Counted from the stretch's first letter, positions 45,263 to 54,853 are shown. The stretch: DNA of 64,000 nt from GWE2-42-39 sp963662895 (GCA_963662895.1 OY759981.1:1984001-2048000), one strand, 5' to 3'. The notes: generated by a model not told the origin, from the letters alone. A program made the numbers and translations.

Positions 45263-45979
45263 CTAAATTTTTTTCTGTCCGATTACGACGATACTTGGTG
45301 CGATCTGAAATCCTTTTTTATTGATCCGTTCTTCAATGTCTTCAATTAATGCTTTTTTTTCTTCGTACACTCCATGCCTTTTAAGTAGCCCGGCCAGACT
45401 TTTTAGTTGATTGATCCTCTGGGCTAAAATTTGCGGGTCAAAAGTTGGCTCCTCCATTTTCAGATTTGAAAACGAATATTCGGTTGTAATCCCGTTCGAA
45501 CGGACAATATCCAGAACTTCAGCAGTGGTATATGTTTCCCTGTGAAAAATACCTTCTAACTGGTCGGTAAAACTTCGCAGGTGGTGTTGCATCTTATGGT
45601 TTTCCTGTGCCTCATTTTGTACTTCGGAAACAATTTCGTTGATAATCAGCCACCCGTCAGGTTTTACTACCCGTTTTATTTCAGCAAAGGTTTTCGGAAT
45701 ATCAGCTAAATGATGCAGGGCAAACGAAATGGCAACTACATCAAAACTGTTGCCGGCAAAATTCATTTGCTCACTTTCCATTTGAATAAACCGGATGTTC
45801 GCAGATGAAAATTTTTTACGGGCTCCGGTAAGCGGGGCCTCAAACGGATCGATCCCGGTTATTTTTGTTCCGTTCGGAAAAACTTCGGTTAAAACTTTAA
45901 CAAAATCGCCGCCTCCACAGCCAACATCTAAAACCGACGATACTTTTTTATCCTGAAAATATTTTACTAATTCTTTCAT
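45263..45979 (-). CDS. Class I SAM-dependent methyltransferase
   Basis: 238 residues. Motif I VLDVGCGGGDFVKVL binds S-adenosylmethionine, GIDPFE is the acidic strand-2 end, SEQMNFAGNSFDVVAISFAL and HHLADIPKTFAEIKRVVKPD GW follow. The type is like UbiE/Methyltransf_11. The substrate cannot be predicted. The gene is 3 bp downstream of the TauE/SafE gene on the same strand, so both are one unit. Confidence 0.9.
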   Translation of the reverse strand: MKELVKYFQDKKVSSVLDVGCGGGDFVKVLTEVFPNGTKITGIDPFEAPLTGARKKFSSANIRFIQMESEQMNFAGNSFDVVAISFALHHLADIPKTFAEIKRVVKPDGWLIINEIVSEVQNEAQENHKMQHHLRSFTDQLEGIFHRETYTTAEVLDIVRSNGITTEYSFSNLKMEEPTFDPQILAQRINQLKSLAGLLKRHGVYEEKKALIEDIEERINKKGFQIAPSIVVIGQKKI

Positions 45980-45982
45980 AAT

Positions 45983-46738
45983 TTAAACAAGTAATAAGAA
46001 TGCCGATAAGGCAGTAATTACAATAACGGCATAACGGTATGTTTGTTCAGGAATAATCTTAACCATCCGGATGCCCAGGAAAGCCCCCAGAGCAATAGCA
46101 GGCAAAGTCGTCAGGTCAAGTGCCAGTGTATGAACGTTGATGGTCTTCCAGATGAACAAATGAAGAGGAAATTTGCTAAGGTTCACGATCAGGAAAAACC
46201 ATGCGCCGGTACCGATAAAATTATTTTTGGGAAGATGGATGGCCAGCAGGTAAATCGCAAAGATAGGGCCGGCCACATTGCCGATCATCGTGGCAAAACC
46301 TCCCAGTATCCCCATTGATGCAGCAAACCACCAATCATCGGGGAAAAATTGCTGTCCTTTTTTCCGGTCTTTCCACAACATCAAACCGATACATACGAAC
46401 ACCAGTACTGCAATCAGGTTTTTGAATTGTTCATCGTTTACAACAGTTCCCACCCAAAGCGCCAACCCAATGCCAACAAAAGCCCAAGGTAATATTTTAA
46501 CCAGATATTTCCATTCGGCATGCCGGCGGTAATGGCCCACGCCAAAAATATCGGCCATAATTAATATGGGAAGCAAAATACCAGTCGATGATTTTCCTCC
46601 AAAAATATAAGCTAAAGTGGGGACTACGATCATTGAAACGCCGGGCACTCCAACTTTAGACATGCCAATCAGCATTCCGCAAACACCTAATAAAAACCAC
46701 TGAAGCGGCGACAGTTCAAATGAAGATAGTATTTCCAT
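45983..46738 (-). CDS. TauE/SafE-family sulfite/sulfonate exporter
   Basis: 251 residues from ATG 46738 (MEILSSFELSPLQWF); a TTG at 46759 would add seven residues and is not preferred. About seven or eight helices are seen, with the family's repeated glycine-rich blocks GMLIGMSKVGVPGVSMIVVP and MGILGGFATMIGNVAGPIFA. Members export sulfite, sulfoacetate or related anions. It is cotranscribed with the methyltransferase and has no sulfur-metabolism neighbour in the window, so the substrate is open. Confidence 0.9.
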   Translation of the reverse strand: MEILSSFELSPLQWFLLGVCGMLIGMSKVGVPGVSMIVVPTLAYIFGGKSSTGILLPILIMADIFGVGHYRRHAEWKYLVKILPWAFVGIGLALWVGTVVNDEQFKNLIAVLVFVCIGLMLWKDRKKGQQFFPDDWWFAASMGILGGFATMIGNVAGPIFAIYLLAIHLPKNNFIGTGAWFFLIVNLSKFPLHLFIWKTINVHTLALDLTTLPAIALGAFLGIRMVKIIPEQTYRYAVIVITALSAFLLLV

Positions 46739-46885
46739 TGTTGAAGTTTCAGCAAGCAAAATTAAAATAACAGGCCAGCCTGACGCTATTTTGTTAAAAA
46801 AAGAAGTTGGTTGAAATAATTATTAAAGAAACCTTTACAATAAAAATGAAAAGGCTGGTGTGATATCCAACCTTTTCCGATCATT

Positions 46886-46920
46886 AAAGGAACCGTTCTT
46901 TTTTAGAGAACGGTTCCTTT
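46886..46920. terminator. Strong bidirectional terminator
   Basis: AAAGGAACCGTTCT (46886-46899) and AGAACGGTTCCTTT (46907-46920) form a perfect 14-bp stem with a 7-nt loop, flanked by A- and T-runs. A second hairpin (AAAAGGCTGG / CCAACCTTTT, about 46849-46877) lies beside it. It separates PUL2 from the tauE promoter region. Confidence 0.8.
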
Positions 46921-46927
46921 TCCCGTA

Positions 46928-47842
46928 TTACAAATAAGATATAATCTTATCCATACGTTCCGAGATATCTTTCAGACGGGTCCGGTCCCCGCCGTCGACT
47001 TCCGCCCGTATCCAGCCTCCCCTGTAATTAACTGAACGTATTGTTTTCATCACCACCGGCCAGTTATTATCCCCCTCTAAAAGATTCACCTTAAATCCGG
47101 CCCATAGTCCTTCCGTATTCATTAAGTCACGGCTAAACTCCTTAATGTGCAATTTCAATATCCGTTTGTTCAGTGTTTTTATCCAGTGTTCAGGCCAGCC
47201 GTAACGCAATATATTGCCGACATCGAAATACCAGCCGATAAGCGGATGGTTGATCTCGTCAACAAAGCGTTTGGCTTCAACAGGGCTTAACAGGAAATTA
47301 TTCCATACATTTTCCAGGCCAATCTGTATCCCTGTTTTTTCGACATAAGGAATTAATTTCCTGATTGAGTCCAGCGAAGTATGATAAGCCTGTTCATAAG
47401 GTACCTTCTCATTGACCACACCGGGAACCACCAGCACGGTGTCGCCTCCGAAATCCTGCACATCCTGCAGGGATTGGGCTACTGAGCGGATACACTCCGC
47501 CCTGACCTGAGGGTCGGGATCGGAAAGCGGCTTTTTCCAGTGGTCTTTGTTGATCACACCCGGCAGTTCGATCCCCGACTTTTCTTTTGCTTTCAGAATT
47601 TCAGACTTATCCAGGTCCACCGGACTGTTTAACTCAAGTCCGTCGAAGCCCAGGTCTTTGGCCAGTTTAAATTTACCGGTTAAAGATAAATCCTCCCTGA
47701 TCATGTCATAACCGATACTTTTCTTCAAAATAACCGGATGGCCTGCAGGGGCTGACGGGTCAGCGGCCCGGACAAGCGGGCCGCCGACTGTTGAAACTCC
47801 TGCCATCAGCATCGTCGATCTGATAAAATCTTTTCTGTCCAT
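46928..47842 (-). CDS. Sugar phosphate isomerase/epimerase-like TIM-barrel protein
   Basis: 304 residues. The N-terminus MDRKDFIRSTMLMAGVSTVGG is a Tat-like or general export leader with AADPS as the likely cut. The AP_endonuc_2/xylose isomerase-like barrel follows: LAKDLGFDGLELNSPVDLDK, GDTVLVVPGVVNE, GIQIGLENVWNNFLLSP, IGWYFDVGNILRYG, LKLHIKEFSRDL and GWIRAEVDGGDR. Metal-binding Glu and His residues are in LENVWN and LHIKEF. It forms a unit with the Gfo/Idh/MocA gene 8 bp upstream and probably acts on the same sugar in the periplasm. Confidence 0.88.
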   Translation of the reverse strand: MDRKDFIRSTMLMAGVSTVGGPLVRAADPSAPAGHPVILKKSIGYDMIREDLSLTGKFKLAKDLGFDGLELNSPVDLDKSEILKAKEKSGIELPGVINKDHWKKPLSDPDPQVRAECIRSVAQSLQDVQDFGGDTVLVVPGVVNEKVPYEQAYHTSLDSIRKLIPYVEKTGIQIGLENVWNNFLLSPVEAKRFVDEINHPLIGWYFDVGNILRYGWPEHWIKTLNKRILKLHIKEFSRDLMNTEGLWAGFKVNLLEGDNNWPVVMKTIRSVNYRGGWIRAEVDGGDRTRLKDISERMDKIISYL

Positions 47843-47850
47843 AACAACAA

Positions 47851-49155
47851 TTATTTAAATTTTGTAATACCCGGTACGGCAACAGGAATGTCATATTTAG
47901 TATCCCATGATATTTTTTCAGGGAACAGGCGGTCCATGGAAGAAAGGGCCTGTTCATAAGAGACCGTTTCACCGGTATATGCAGCCATGCGCCCGGCCAT
48001 GGCCAGCAAATTGGAACGTGTCATCCATTCGCCGTCATTCACCGGGGCGCCGGCCCTGACCGAGGCGAACAGTTCATCGTGCTCCTGCTGATACATGTCT
48101 TTTACTTTAGTTTTATTGTAAGCTTCTGCACCGGTAAATTTTGTAACATCCTGATAAGTCCATGGATTCCGGCCTGTAATTTCGTGGAGGCCTGTGCGGC
48201 AATCCACGATACATTTACCATCGGTCCCTGTAAGTTCCACGGCATAGGAAGGGGTGGTGCCTGCCTGCTGGCGACAGAAAAAATAAGCCTTTGTCCCGTT
48301 GGCATACCTGTAGGTGACGGCAAAATGATCGAACACGTTCCCGTACTTTTTATCTGTTCTCTTCTGCCTGCCCCCGGTACCGCTGACGCTCACAGGCGCT
48401 TCATCGCCCATGGCCCACGAAAGCATATCAATACTGTGGATCGCCTGTTCAATAATATGATCGCCCGACAGCCAGTTATAATAGAGCCAGTTGCGCAGTT
48501 TATATTCCATGTCAGACCATCCCCGCTGACGTTCTTTATACCATAATTCGCCCGTGTTGTAAGTGGCTTCGGCAGCAAGTACCTCCCCGATCTGACCGTT
48601 TAATACGCGCGAAAATGTTTCTCTTTTGGGAGTGTGGTATCTCCAGCAAAAGCCGGAAACCAAAGACAAGCCTTTATGCTTTGCTTTTTTTGCCGCTATC
48701 ATCACCCGCCGTAATCCCGGGGCATCCACGGCAAAGGGTTTTTCAGAAAAAATATGCTTGCCTGCATTGACGGCTGCTTCCAGATGAGCGGGACGGAAAC
48801 ACGGGGGAGTTGCCAGTAAAACCACATCGACATCCGTATCAATCAGTTTCTGATAAGCATCCAGTCCCACAAATTTATTTTTGCCGGTCACCTGTACTTT
48901 CTCGCTGAATTTTCCCTTCAGGGTGTTATATGACTCATCCAGCCGGTCGGGAAATGCATCGGCCATTGCCCACAGCACCACATTGGGATCGGCATTCAGC
49001 GCTTGTTCTGCGGCCCCGGTTCCCCGGCCGCCACACCCGATAAGTCCCACTTTCAGCGTATTGCTGTTGGAGGCCCACACCGCTTTTGTGCTGATCATGG
49101 CCCCGGCAGTGGCCACTCCTGCCACTTTGGTAAATTGTCTTCTCGATATTTTCAT
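47851..49155 (-). CDS. Tat-exported Gfo/Idh/MocA-family oxidoreductase
   Basis: 434 residues. The leader MKISRRQFTKVAGVATAGAM carries the twin-arginine SRRQFTK motif, so it is exported folded. The NAD-binding Rossmann domain starts LKVGLIGCGGRGTGAAEQAL, DVVLLATPPCFRPAHLEAAV, and EKPFAVDAPGLRRVM with the conserved EKP. The C-terminal domain has WLSGDHIIEQAIHSIDMLSW. Such proteins include GH109 and NAD-dependent sugar dehydrogenases that hold their cofactor in the periplasm. It lies 265 bp downstream of susD, with the isomerase after it. Confidence 0.92.
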   Translation of the reverse strand: MKISRRQFTKVAGVATAGAMISTKAVWASNSNTLKVGLIGCGGRGTGAAEQALNADPNVVLWAMADAFPDRLDESYNTLKGKFSEKVQVTGKNKFVGLDAYQKLIDTDVDVVLLATPPCFRPAHLEAAVNAGKHIFSEKPFAVDAPGLRRVMIAAKKAKHKGLSLVSGFCWRYHTPKRETFSRVLNGQIGEVLAAEATYNTGELWYKERQRGWSDMEYKLRNWLYYNWLSGDHIIEQAIHSIDMLSWAMGDEAPVSVSGTGGRQKRTDKKYGNVFDHFAVTYRYANGTKAYFFCRQQAGTTPSYAVELTGTDGKCIVDCRTGLHEITGRNPWTYQDVTKFTGAEAYNKTKVKDMYQQEHDELFASVRAGAPVNDGEWMTRSNLLAMAGRMAAYTGETVSYEQALSSMDRLFPEKISWDTKYDIPVAVPGITKFK

Positions 49156-49278
49156 ATGTTTTCAATTTTTAGTTTTTACAATTTGCGTATTCCTATTAAG
49201 TAATGGGCATGAATAAATGTCGTATTCTTTTTTTCGTCTACCCCTAAATTCCTCAGGGGACTTTCGCTCTGAACAAGC

Positions 49279-49324
49279 GTCCTGCTATGATCGCAGCAGA
49301 GCCCCCTTCAGGGGGTTGGGGGTC
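49279..49324 (+). repeat. GC-rich dispersed repeat, copy 1 (3' side of susCD)
   Basis: TCCTGCTATGATCGCAGCAG followed by AGCCCCCTTCAGGGGGTTGG, then GGGTC. An inverted, diverged copy lies at 54536-54580. It contains the hairpin CCCCCTTCAGGGGG. The CCCCCAACCCC...GGGGGCT layout is a common intergenic repeat in Bacteroidota. Confidence 0.7.
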
Positions 49325-49368
49325 AAAATGCTACAATAAAACAGTCCTCACTACTTAATCTCATTGTT

Positions 49369-49430
49369 CATTCTCTCATTACTCATTACTCATTATTCAT
49401 TATTCATTGTTCATTGTTCATTACTCATAC
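49369..49430 (+). repeat. Short tandem repeat of about 8 bp at the susD 3' end
   Basis: A run of TTACTCAT / TTATTCAT / TTGTTCAT units (about seven) runs from 49369 into the susD stop codon at 49421. Slippage here would not alter the protein because it ends at the stop codon. Confidence 0.75.
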
Positions 49431-51331
49431 CCCGGGTTCTGCTCCAGTTGAGGGGCTTTCTTTATTTCAGTTCTGGACAGGGGCAGCCAGTACTGCCGGT
49501 CGGCCCATTTCCTGGAATCGGCAAGCGTGGTCTTATTGTAGATATACATACCGGCACCATCATTAAAATGATAGATATACATGGGGTAATCATCTTTGAT
49601 CACTTCATCGCAGATCATCCATTTCCGGATGCAATACCACCGGTCCCCTTCCCCTAACATCTCTATTAACCGTTCATGCCGGTACCACTCTCTGGCCTGG
49701 TCCCGGGATGAGGTTTGCCGGTCGGGCAGGCCGGCCCTGTTCCGGATCATGTTCAGGGCGTCCAGTCCCTCATTAACTTCCCCTAATTCGATGCAGGCTT
49801 CTGCGTAATCGAGCAAAACTTCTGCAAACCGGAATTCAAGCCAGGCATTTTCATTATTGTACAGTTCACCATCCAGGTCGATGTCGAGCATTTTTTTCAG
49901 GTAATACCCTGTTTTGGTCCCGTTCCATGCCTGACTGGAAGCCGAACGGCTGTCCGCCCCGCCGGTCGTTACCGGCGCTAACTTTGCGATCCCGGACAAT
50001 ACTTCTTCCACACTGCCGGTCCCCATTAAACCTGCTCCCGGCGCTTCCACCTCATAAGCAATCTGAACTTTGCCGCCGGTTGAAGCCCGCTCCTGCCAGG
50101 GGGCGCCGTCATAAAGCACATAAGCATAAAAACGCGGTTCCCGGCCCGCATAAGGGTCCCGCTCCGGGTCTTCGGCCAGTTGTTCTTCGGTATATTCCCT
50201 GATATTCAGTTCCCCGGGATTATATTTATCCCACTCAAACGGGGTCCCGTCTTTCATTTCAAACTGCCTGACAAGGCTTTCCATGGGTTCGTTGTTGCCC
50301 CAGTTGTTATAGCCATTGGGCCCCCACCACAGGTTGTTGCTTGCACTGTTGCCCTGGCTGTTGAGATACTGGATCCCCCAGATCACCTCATCATTCCAGC
50401 TTCCTTTTTGCATGAAAAGGTCATCATAAACCGATGCATATTCCTCCACCTCTTCACCGGTCATATTAACGGGCGGATCATCGGTGGTCCCGGCAAGCTC
50501 ATAATGACCGTATTCCCCGTCAATAATTTCTCTGGCCGCATTTTTTGCAGCAGTCAACCGGTCTGTCCGGCTTCCCGACTGAAAGGAAACAAGAGGATTG
50601 GAAGCTTCATTTCCACCATTGGTCAGTTCACCGGCCACAAAGCTCAGCAGTCTTGACTTCAGGGCAGCGGCTGCCCCTTTGGTGGCCCTTCCCTGGTCTG
50701 TTTCGCCTTTAAGCGGAAGGCCGGTCATGGCCTGTCCGATATCTGACAGGATAAAACCGACCGTTTCCTGAAGGCCCGCCCTTTCCCGGGTTGAGAAATC
50801 ATCGTCCAGGCTGAACTTCTTATCAACCAGGACCAGGCCTCCGTATGAACGGAGCAGGTTGGTGTAGCAAAAAGCCCTGATAAAATAAGCTTCCGCTTTC
50901 ATTTGCGCAAGCAGGTCCCTGTCAGCGGCCGTTTCAACAGGCACATCATCAATGCCCCCCAGCAGGGTATTCACATTTTTAATATTGGCATACAGGTAGC
51001 TCCATTCCAGGAAACTGTAGTGGTCGTCGCCAAAATGCCCCAGTTCATCAGGCGTCAGGGTCCCTTTAAGGAATTCAACATCTCCGCCCCGGTGGATATT
51101 CAGTAATTCATCGGTGGAAGATGACAACAAATCCTCCCGCATGCCCAAAACCTGTTCAATATCTTTTCCTCCCATGCCGTCATAACATTCCATTAAGAAA
51201 GCTTTTACCAGGTTAATATCCTGAAAAAGGGATCCTTCATTAAAGGAATCAACAGGATCCTGGTCAAGCACATTACAGGATGCAAATACCAGGATGACTG
51301 ATAATGTAAAAAGTGTATGTAATTTTTTCAT
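49421..51331 (-). CDS. SusD/RagB-family glycan-binding lipoprotein (PUL2)
   Basis: 636 residues. Lipoprotein signal VILVFASCNVLDQ, Cys19. The SusD family blocks are MKAEAYFIRAFCYTNLLRSY, GGLVLVDKKFSLDD and WLEFRFAEVLLDYAEACIEL, then IRNRAGLPDR, with the ending KAPQLEQNPGYE. It is slightly longer than the PUL1 copy. It pairs with the SusC gene 18 bp upstream. No ECF/FecR or other regulator is visible next to this pair, so control probably lies elsewhere. Confidence 0.95.
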   Translation of the reverse strand: MKKLHTLFTLSVILVFASCNVLDQDPVDSFNEGSLFQDINLVKAFLMECYDGMGGKDIEQVLGMREDLLSSSTDELLNIHRGGDVEFLKGTLTPDELGHFGDDHYSFLEWSYLYANIKNVNTLLGGIDDVPVETAADRDLLAQMKAEAYFIRAFCYTNLLRSYGGLVLVDKKFSLDDDFSTRERAGLQETVGFILSDIGQAMTGLPLKGETDQGRATKGAAAALKSRLLSFVAGELTNGGNEASNPLVSFQSGSRTDRLTAAKNAAREIIDGEYGHYELAGTTDDPPVNMTGEEVEEYASVYDDLFMQKGSWNDEVIWGIQYLNSQGNSASNNLWWGPNGYNNWGNNEPMESLVRQFEMKDGTPFEWDKYNPGELNIREYTEEQLAEDPERDPYAGREPRFYAYVLYDGAPWQERASTGGKVQIAYEVEAPGAGLMGTGSVEEVLSGIAKLAPVTTGGADSRSASSQAWNGTKTGYYLKKMLDIDLDGELYNNENAWLEFRFAEVLLDYAEACIELGEVNEGLDALNMIRNRAGLPDRQTSSRDQAREWYRHERLIEMLGEGDRWYCIRKWMICDEVIKDDYPMYIYHFNDGAGMYIYNKTTLADSRKWADRQYWLPLSRTEIKKAPQLEQNPGYE

Positions 51332-51349
51332 GTGTTTATATTTTGTGTT

Positions 51350-54300
51350 TTAGAAAGTCACTTTAAGGCCTGCTGCAATCGTCTTCATCGACGGATACGA
51401 TTCAGGATCGCCTACCTCCGGGTCGTATTTTTTGTTTTTTGCCCAGATCATGAAAAGGTTATTCCCGGATACAAAGACACTGGCACCCGATATGCCGGCT
51501 TTCGTGACCAGTCTTTGCGGAATGGTATAGCTGAGCACTGCATTTTTCAGCCGGCAGTAAGCCATGTTATCGTACCAGTACGTGCTCATATTGCTCAGGT
51601 ACGACCAGTACTGATCGGAACGGTGAAACGGCCTTGCCTTGTCCGAGCTGCTGTTCTCCGGCGTCCAGTAATCAGTGGCCATCCATTTGTACACGTTCTG
51701 TCCGACCCCCCTGTTGCCTGAAACGGACGCTTTATAATAGGTTCCCTGTCCCTGGAAAAGAAGCGATAAGGACCAGTTCCTGTAATTGGCACCGATTTTA
51801 ATCCCGTAGAAAATTTCCGGGGCATCGGTCTTGTCAAGCAGGATCTTATCGTCAGAAGTGATCGTTCCGTCCCCGCTTACATCTTCAAAAATAACATCAC
51901 CTGGTTTGGCATCGCTCCGGTGCGGATAAGCACCGAGTTCTTCCTGTGAATGGAAAATCCCGATGGCCCGGTAGACCAGATCGACCCCGTACGGATGGCC
52001 TGTCGTGGTTTGCCAGGGGACAACAGTTGCCGGTTCATCCTGGTAAACGACTTTATTCCGGTTCCGGCTGATGTTCCCCGAGACATCGAGTGTGAAATCA
52101 GCATTTACCTGTTTATGAAAGCCCGCTTCAATTTCAAAACCCTTGTTTTTCACCACGGCAATGTTTTCGTCGGGTAATGACAATCCGGTATAACCGGGAA
52201 CTGAAGCGTTGCGGGGCGTCAGGATATCGGAACGCTTGTTCCTGAAGAAGTCGGCATTCAGGCGGAACATCCCATTATTGAACTGCGAATCGAACCCCAC
52301 ATTCCAGGTTTCCTGTTTTTCCCAGGTAATATGCGTGTTTGCCACCCCGTCCTGGTAGATTTTCGTGGTCACATCTTTATCTTCGCCAAGGGTCATGCCG
52401 GTGCCCAGGGAATATTTATTGATATATTGAAAGGGATCGCCCGGGTCCATCCCTATTTTCCCGTAACTGGCCCTCAGCTTGAAATAGTTAATAAAGGGAA
52501 GCTGTTCCTGCCAGAATTTCTCTTCAGAAGCCCGCCAGCCAAGCAATACACCGGGGAAATTGCCCCACCTGTCCGACGACGGGAATTTTAATGAGCCATC
52601 GCGGCGGAAGATGACCTCGGCCATGTATTTCTCCCTGTAATTATAGTCCAGTCTGCCGATCCATGATTCCCGGCCATAAATATTCATGTAGCCGGAGTTG
52701 GTTTTTTCTGCTTCGCCTCCGGCATCCAGGATCTGTACCAGGTCAGAGATAAAATACTTCCGGTAAGCATCAAACTGGCTGGTCTTTTCATCAAGCTGTT
52801 CAAATGCCCCGAAAACAGAGAAGGTATGCCCCTTAAAAGTTCTGGTGTAGGTCAGGCTTACATTCCACAGTTTGCGTTGGTGACGGTAAAAGGCCTCTGT
52901 CAGTTCGGGCGAGTCCAGGCCTACCTGCTCAGGGGTTAATTCCACACTTTCCACATAACCATCGGCATTTCGTACAGCAGTAGTCCGGTCGGCATAATAC
53001 AGGGTCCAGGGTTTCTTAAACGTTTTATTGTACTGGTTATTCAGGTCGAATGAATACATCCCGTCGACCGATAAGCCTTTAATCATGGGTGGTTTAACCG
53101 AACCCCTGAAGGTGACCTGGTTTTTGTAGTTATCCTGTTTGTCATACCCTGCCGCGAAACTGCTGTTGACCACCGGGTTGACGCCCCCTTCAAAATCAGG
53201 CCCGGGTTCGCCGGTTGGCCAGAATGATGGTTCGGTAGGAAGGCACAGGGTAGCCCAGCCGATCAGGTTATACGTGTCGGTGGTCGGGTACTTCCTGGCG
53301 GTAAGGAACCCGGCATAACCCACCGATGTTTCCAGCCAGTCAGTAACAGGTATATCCAGCCGGGCCCTCAGGTTATACTGGTTATATTTAGTCGAGGCCT
53401 GTTCGTAAAAGGCATTTTCGGTCTTATACCCGAACGATACATAATACTTCATTTTATTGCCTGCCCCGCTGATGGACAGGTTGTGCCTGGCGGTCGACGC
53501 CCAATCCCTGACCAGGTCGTCCATCCAGTCTGTCTGCGGGTGCTCCCACGGGTCTTTCCCGTTTTTAAACAGCTCAATGTCGGTATCGGAATAAAGCCGG
53601 CTTACCCCTTCATAATCCTGGTAATCGCTGATGTATCGGGCATACTCCCATGCCGAGGCCACGTCCGGCAGTTTGGTGGCCGTCATAAATCCCTGGTAAA
53701 ATTGGTACGTGAACCGGGGTTTGCCGGAAGCGCCTTTCCGGGTGGTGACCAGGATGACGCCATTGGCCGCGGTGCTGCCGTAGATGCTGGCTGCGGCATC
53801 TTTTAAAACAGAGATACCGGCAATGTCACTGGGATCAATTTCCTCCAGGCTCCGGCCGGGAACCCCGTCGATGACAACCAGGGGCGCTGTATTATCCTCA
53901 TCGTCTCCAAGGGTGGTCCTTCCGCGGACCAGTATTTTGGCTGCATTCTTACCTGGTTCACCGGACCCCTGCATGACAACAGTGCCCGGCAGACGCCCGG
54001 CAATGGCCGTGGTAACATCGCCGGCACAGACCGATTCAATCTCATCGCCGGCAAGGGACGTTACCGAGCCGACCACATTTTCTTTCTTTTGCGTGCCGTA
54101 CCCGATGGCCACCACTTCCCCGATGCCGATGGTGCTTTCCTGCATCACCACATTAATCGTGGTTTTGCCGGCCACCGGCACTTCCCGGTCCTTCATGCCC
54201 ACGAACGAGAACACCAGCGTAGCATCGCCGGGTACATTGGTTAAGCTATAACTTCCGTCGACGCCGGTAATGGTTCCGGTGGCAGTCCCTTTCACGGCAA

Positions 54301-54493
54301 TAGAGACGCCCGGCAGCGGCTGACCGTTCACATCGGTGACGGTCCCGCTGATGGTACGCACCACTTGTTGGGATACGGTTTGCCCGGGCAAAGGGCTGCC
54401 GGCACAAAGCCCGGAAAAACCCGGCATAACCGATAAAAGTACAAGCATGAAAATACCTCGAAAGGGCATTTGTTTTGGATTGTTGTTTTTCAT
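51350..54493 (-). CDS. SusC/RagA TonB-linked outer-membrane transporter (PUL2)
   Basis: 1047 residues from ATG 54493 (MKNNNPKQMPFRGIFML); an upstream in-frame start at 54544 would put 17 polar residues before the signal peptide and is rejected. After the signal peptide a carboxypeptidase-like domain (ISGTVTDVNGQPLPGVSIAV, ITGVDGSYSL) comes directly. There is no STN domain, unlike the PUL1 transporter. Plug motifs are VVAIGYGTQKKENVVGSVTS, RGRTTLGDDEDNTAPLVVID and VILVTTRKGA, followed by a beta-barrel ending KTIAAGLKVTF. It imports an oligosaccharide with its SusD lid. Confidence 0.95.
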   Translation of the reverse strand: MKNNNPKQMPFRGIFMLVLLSVMPGFSGLCAGSPLPGQTVSQQVVRTISGTVTDVNGQPLPGVSIAVKGTATGTITGVDGSYSLTNVPGDATLVFSFVGMKDREVPVAGKTTINVVMQESTIGIGEVVAIGYGTQKKENVVGSVTSLAGDEIESVCAGDVTTAIAGRLPGTVVMQGSGEPGKNAAKILVRGRTTLGDDEDNTAPLVVIDGVPGRSLEEIDPSDIAGISVLKDAAASIYGSTAANGVILVTTRKGASGKPRFTYQFYQGFMTATKLPDVASAWEYARYISDYQDYEGVSRLYSDTDIELFKNGKDPWEHPQTDWMDDLVRDWASTARHNLSISGAGNKMKYYVSFGYKTENAFYEQASTKYNQYNLRARLDIPVTDWLETSVGYAGFLTARKYPTTDTYNLIGWATLCLPTEPSFWPTGEPGPDFEGGVNPVVNSSFAAGYDKQDNYKNQVTFRGSVKPPMIKGLSVDGMYSFDLNNQYNKTFKKPWTLYYADRTTAVRNADGYVESVELTPEQVGLDSPELTEAFYRHQRKLWNVSLTYTRTFKGHTFSVFGAFEQLDEKTSQFDAYRKYFISDLVQILDAGGEAEKTNSGYMNIYGRESWIGRLDYNYREKYMAEVIFRRDGSLKFPSSDRWGNFPGVLLGWRASEEKFWQEQLPFINYFKLRASYGKIGMDPGDPFQYINKYSLGTGMTLGEDKDVTTKIYQDGVANTHITWEKQETWNVGFDSQFNNGMFRLNADFFRNKRSDILTPRNASVPGYTGLSLPDENIAVVKNKGFEIEAGFHKQVNADFTLDVSGNISRNRNKVVYQDEPATVVPWQTTTGHPYGVDLVYRAIGIFHSQEELGAYPHRSDAKPGDVIFEDVSGDGTITSDDKILLDKTDAPEIFYGIKIGANYRNWSLSLLFQGQGTYYKASVSGNRGVGQNVYKWMATDYWTPENSSSDKARPFHRSDQYWSYLSNMSTYWYDNMAYCRLKNAVLSYTIPQRLVTKAGISGASVFVSGNNLFMIWAKNKKYDPEVGDPESYPSMKTIAAGLKVTF

Positions 54494-54535
54494 AAATGTT
54501 TCGATTTTAGTTAGAAAAATTTGTTGTTGTTCGTT

Positions 54536-54580
54536 CACCCCCAACCCCCCAGGGGGGGCTTTGCTTCGATCATCATAGGA
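54536..54580 (-). repeat. GC-rich dispersed repeat, copy 2 (5' side of susCD, inverted)
   Basis: CACCCCCAACCCCCC then AGGGGGGGCTTTGC and TCGATCATCATAGGA. Its reverse complement matches 49279-49324 over about 40 bases with a few differences. It lies 43 bp upstream of the susC start, in the likely leader or promoter area. Confidence 0.7.
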
Positions 54581-54823
54581 TCTTTTTATTCAGGGCAAAG
54601 GGCTGTTCAAAAAGACAATTATTGAACACGAAGGCCCGAAGACACAAAGGATAAATATTTATAAAACAATACTTTGTGTCCTGGTGTCTTTGTGTTTAAA
54701 TTCGCTTTTTATCTTTTTGCATGGCCTCAGGGGGATTGTTTCAAAAAAGGCATAGCAATGCCGGGAAGGATCAACCGGGGTTGATGCAGTCAGAGGATAA
54801 AGGACGGCTTTTCACCTCCTCAC

Positions 54824-54853
54824 CCCTGACAGGGTTCCGAAACCCTGTCAGGG
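54824..54853. repeat. Perfect palindrome with 13-bp arms
   Basis: CCCTGACAGGGTT (54824-54836), loop CCGA, AACCCTGTCAGGG (54841-54853). There is no T-tract, so it is more likely a dispersed repeat than a terminator. Another imperfect inverted repeat lies at about 54628-54705 (ACACAAAG / CTTTGTGT arms around an AT-rich centre). No gene is seen from 54494 to 55545. Confidence 0.65.

Noticed and set aside
54824..54853. Terminator
   Set aside because: The hairpin is perfect but no T-tract follows on either strand; it fits a dispersed palindrome better.
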